Below, piece by piece: positions 62,295 through 64,000 of a DNA stretch of 64,000 nucleotides. The position numbers and the translations under genes were made by a program. Positions within the stretch are counted from its first letter, which is position 1, and every line of letters begins with the position of its first letter. Source of the DNA: Nocardiopsis sp. ATB16-24 (lineage in GTDB: Bacteria > Actinomycetota > Actinomycetes > Streptosporangiales > Streptosporangiaceae); contig NZ_JASCXJ010000014.1 of NCBI RefSeq assembly GCF_030271535.1, positions 84,791-148,790 of the forward strand, read 5' to 3'. The notes beneath the pieces were generated by a model. That model saw only the letters and a list, made by a program, of their open reading frames with translations, was not told where the DNA came from and searched no databases.

Positions 62295-63020
62295 ATGCCT
62301 GAACATCTCTCTACCGGAGTTTCGACACCGAATCCCCGGCTCTACAGCCCCCGTAACCTCAAGCGGTACCGCCACCTGGTGGTGGGCCTGTCCCACCGGC
62401 TTGCGTGGAAGGTCGACAACACCCGGATCGCTGACCTGTACGCCCACCACCTGGCCCCCACCCACCTGGAAGTGGGTCCCGCGGACGGACACTTCCTGAC
62501 TCAAGCCCCCAACCCCACAGGGCCCGGCGGTGAGCCGTTCCCACCGAGCCTGCGACAGATCCACCTGCTGGATCTGAACCCCGCACCACTGGCAAGGTGC
62601 GCACGCCTGCTGGGTGAACGCGCCCAGGTCATCACCCACGAACACGACGTGCTCACCAGCCCATGGCCGCTGGCAGACGACTCGGTGGGATCGGTGGCGA
62701 TGTTCCACGTCCTGCACTGCGCCCCGGGCGCCTCGCTTCGCCACAAGCACACCGCGTTCTCCGAAGCGGCCCGGGTCCTGCCGGAGACGGGGGTGTTCAT
62801 CGGCTCCACCCTGCTCGGCGCCGAAGACGTCCACACCCACAACAACTGGCTCGCCCGCCGCTTGCAGGCCGCCTACAACCGCCCTGGACGCAACATCTTC
62901 CACAACACCCAGGACCGGTTGGTGGATCTGCGAGCGATGTTGGACCTGCACTTCACCGACGTGGAATTGACCGTCATGGGCGCGGCCGGAGTGTGGGTGG
63001 CAAGGGGGCCGATCCGATGA
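62295..63020 (+). CDS. Class I SAM-dependent methyltransferase
   Basis: A 241-residue methyltransferase. Motif I HLEVGPADGHFL near residue 56, acidic motif II LLDLNP near 90, and VGSVAMFHVLHCAPG (post-II). Belongs with small-molecule methyltransferases. ATG 62295 starts the homologous part; AGAAGGG is 12 nt upstream; a TTG at 62250 is in frame. It overlaps the PKS gene by 4 nt (ATGA). Probably tailors the polyketide product. Confidence 0.8.
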   Translation: MPEHLSTGVSTPNPRLYSPRNLKRYRHLVVGLSHRLAWKVDNTRIADLYAHHLAPTHLEVGPADGHFLTQAPNPTGPGGEPFPPSLRQIHLLDLNPAPLARCARLLGERAQVITHEHDVLTSPWPLADDSVGSVAMFHVLHCAPGASLRHKHTAFSEAARVLPETGVFIGSTLLGAEDVHTHNNWLARRLQAAYNRPGRNIFHNTQDRLVDLRAMLDLHFTDVELTVMGAAGVWVARGPIR

Positions 63021-64000
63021 CCACCACACCCCCCACCGGCCGGAACCCGGTCGCGATCATCGGGATGGGCTGCCGCCTGCCCGGCGGCATCACCACACCC
63101 CGCCTGCTGTGGGAGGCCCTGACCCAGGGATGGGACTGCGTCACCCGCATCCCCGATGATCGATGGAAACGCATGGTCGAACAGTTGCACCCTGACCAGG
63201 TGCCCACAGAACCCTTCCACGCGAGCGTTGTGAACGTGGACGACTTCGACCGGGAGTTCTTCGGCGTCACGGTCGACGAGGCCGCGGAGATGGACCCACA
63301 GCAAAAACTCCTGCTGGAGAGCGTCTACGAAGCGCTGGCCGACGCCTCACTCCGCCCCGCCGGCCTGGCCGGATCAACCACAGGGGTATATGTCGGCGCG
63401 GCCTCCACCGACCAGGCCTCGGTGAATTTCGGTACCGGCTACCGGGCCGGAGTGCATACCGGGTCCGGTGCGGGCATGGCCATCCTGGCCAACCGCCTCT
63501 CCTACACGCTGGATCTGGCCGGGCCGTCGCTGACCTTCGACACCGCCTGCTCCTCGTCGCTGACCGGGTTGCACTACGCGGTACGCGACCTGCGGGCCGG
63601 GGTGGTGGACAGCGCGATCGTCGCCGGAACCAACATCCTCACCTCCCCGATCATCACCGCATCGTTCGTGGAAGCCGGTGTGCTCTCCCGGGACGGCCGG
63701 TGCCGGCCCTTCGACACCCACGCCAACGGATACGTGCGCTCCGAAGGCACGGTCGTGCTCGTGCTGACCCGCGCCGACACCGCCCACGAAGGCGGGCACC
63801 GGGTGTGGGCGCAGGTGGCCGGGACCGCCATCGGCCACGGCGGCACCTCCGCCCATCTGCTCGCGCCCCGGATCGAACGCCAGGCGGCGGTGATCCGCCA
63901 AGCCCTGGCCGACGCCGACATAAGCCCGGACCAGGTGGGGTGGGTCCAAGCCCACGGCACCGGCACCCGAGCCGGAGACCGCATCGAGGCCACCGCCATA
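63017..64000 (+). CDS. Type I polyketide synthase, ketosynthase domain (partial)
   Basis: Only the first 328 codons are in the window. Ketosynthase: VAIIGMGCRLPGG at the start, active-site Cys178 in DTACSSSLTGLHYA, catalytic His313 in QAHGTGTRAGD, and RCRPFDTHANGYVRSEG. No loading domain precedes the KS, as in iterative or monodomain-start PKSs. Coupled by ATGA to the methyltransferase, so the HAD-monooxygenase-methyltransferase-PKS set is one biosynthetic unit. Product unknown. Confidence 0.92.
   Translation, partial: MTTTPPTGRNPVAIIGMGCRLPGGITTPRLLWEALTQGWDCVTRIPDDRWKRMVEQLHPDQVPTEPFHASVVNVDDFDREFFGVTVDEAAEMDPQQKLLLESVYEALADASLRPAGLAGSTTGVYVGAASTDQASVNFGTGYRAGVHTGSGAGMAILANRLSYTLDLAGPSLTFDTACSSSLTGLHYAVRDLRAGVVDSAIVAGTNILTSPIITASFVEAGVLSRDGRCRPFDTHANGYVRSEGTVVLVLTRADTAHEGGHRVWAQVAGTAIGHGGTSAHLLAPRIERQAAVIRQALADADISPDQVGWVQAHGTGTRAGDRIEATAI

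Noticed and set aside
1..64000. CRISPR array
   Set aside because: No series of regularly spaced direct repeats with unique spacers was seen; the only close repeats are the hairpins near 16.6 kb and the tandem DUF6461 unit.

Overview
The window is high-GC actinomycete DNA. Coding regions mostly use G or C at third codon positions, GTG starts and ATGA stop/start overlaps are common, and the families seen (BldC-like, DUF397/DUF5753, DUF6461, universal stress proteins, tyrosine integrases of the actinomycete integrative-element type) are typical of actinomycetes. A Nocardiopsis- or Streptomonospora-like genome is my best guess; the sequence alone does not prove the genus.

Positions 1-27,450 look like accreted integrative elements. 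Two 50-57 nt copies of the 3' half of a tRNA-Arg (UCU) gene (4955-5004 and 21601-21657, minus strand) are each flanked on both sides by paired GGAGCA repeats, the layout expected of integrase core and arm sites. A third, shorter tRNA 3' end lies at 27432-27452. Between the marks lie: an intact integrase (93-1559) with a lone SF1 helicase as cargo (1914-4634); a second block with an IS110 remnant, a membrane Mrr-type nuclease, an integrase fragment and a large uncharacterised operon (7615-15564), followed by tandem DUF6461 genes and an intact IS5-family element; and a third block with a decayed nuclease-like gene and a CBASS anti-phage operon (HNH-SAVED effector, a 42-codon mini-ORF, CD-NTase, E2-E1 Cap2; 22937-27028).

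The most interesting region is 7.5-15.6 kb. Seven overlapping genes (PEP-synthase-like ATP-grasp, unknown, thymidylate-kinase-like, nucleoside-phosphorylase-like, DUF2797, HIT, APH) run towards a zinc-finger/HTH regulator (13435-14838, minus), and a HATPase gene (15049) diverges from that regulator. Two promoters, one before the operon and one before the HATPase gene, share the same architecture: two ATGAC-N6-GTCAT palindromes 23 bp apart, then a common ACAGTG, then an ATG exactly 35 nt after the second palindrome that opens a short leader ORF overlapping the first gene's start. Two paralogues of the regulator head a second locus at 57.3-64 kb (HAD hydrolase, StyA-like flavoprotein monooxygenase, methyltransferase, polyketide ketosynthase), which runs off the window.

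Positions 27,850-54,330 form a dormancy/hypoxia-type stress island resembling a DevR/DosR regulon: three universal stress proteins, two CBS-BON proteins, a GAF-GAF histidine kinase with the DevS-type heme-His region, a NarL-type regulator, a GH65 disaccharide phosphorylase with a beta-phosphoglucomutase-like HAD, two zinc alcohol dehydrogenases, an XRE-PPOX fusion, a GNAT/ADP-forming acyl-CoA synthetase, a flavodoxin, and two P-type ATPases. Both ATPase genes are interrupted (a G7-tract frameshift and an in-frame TAG), and the island also carries a decayed USP gene, a DUF4389 remnant and IS630 and IS701 remnants. Positions 54.3-57.2 kb hold an Scr1-type DUF5753/DUF397 pair, an RsbW-like ATPase and a BldC-like regulator.
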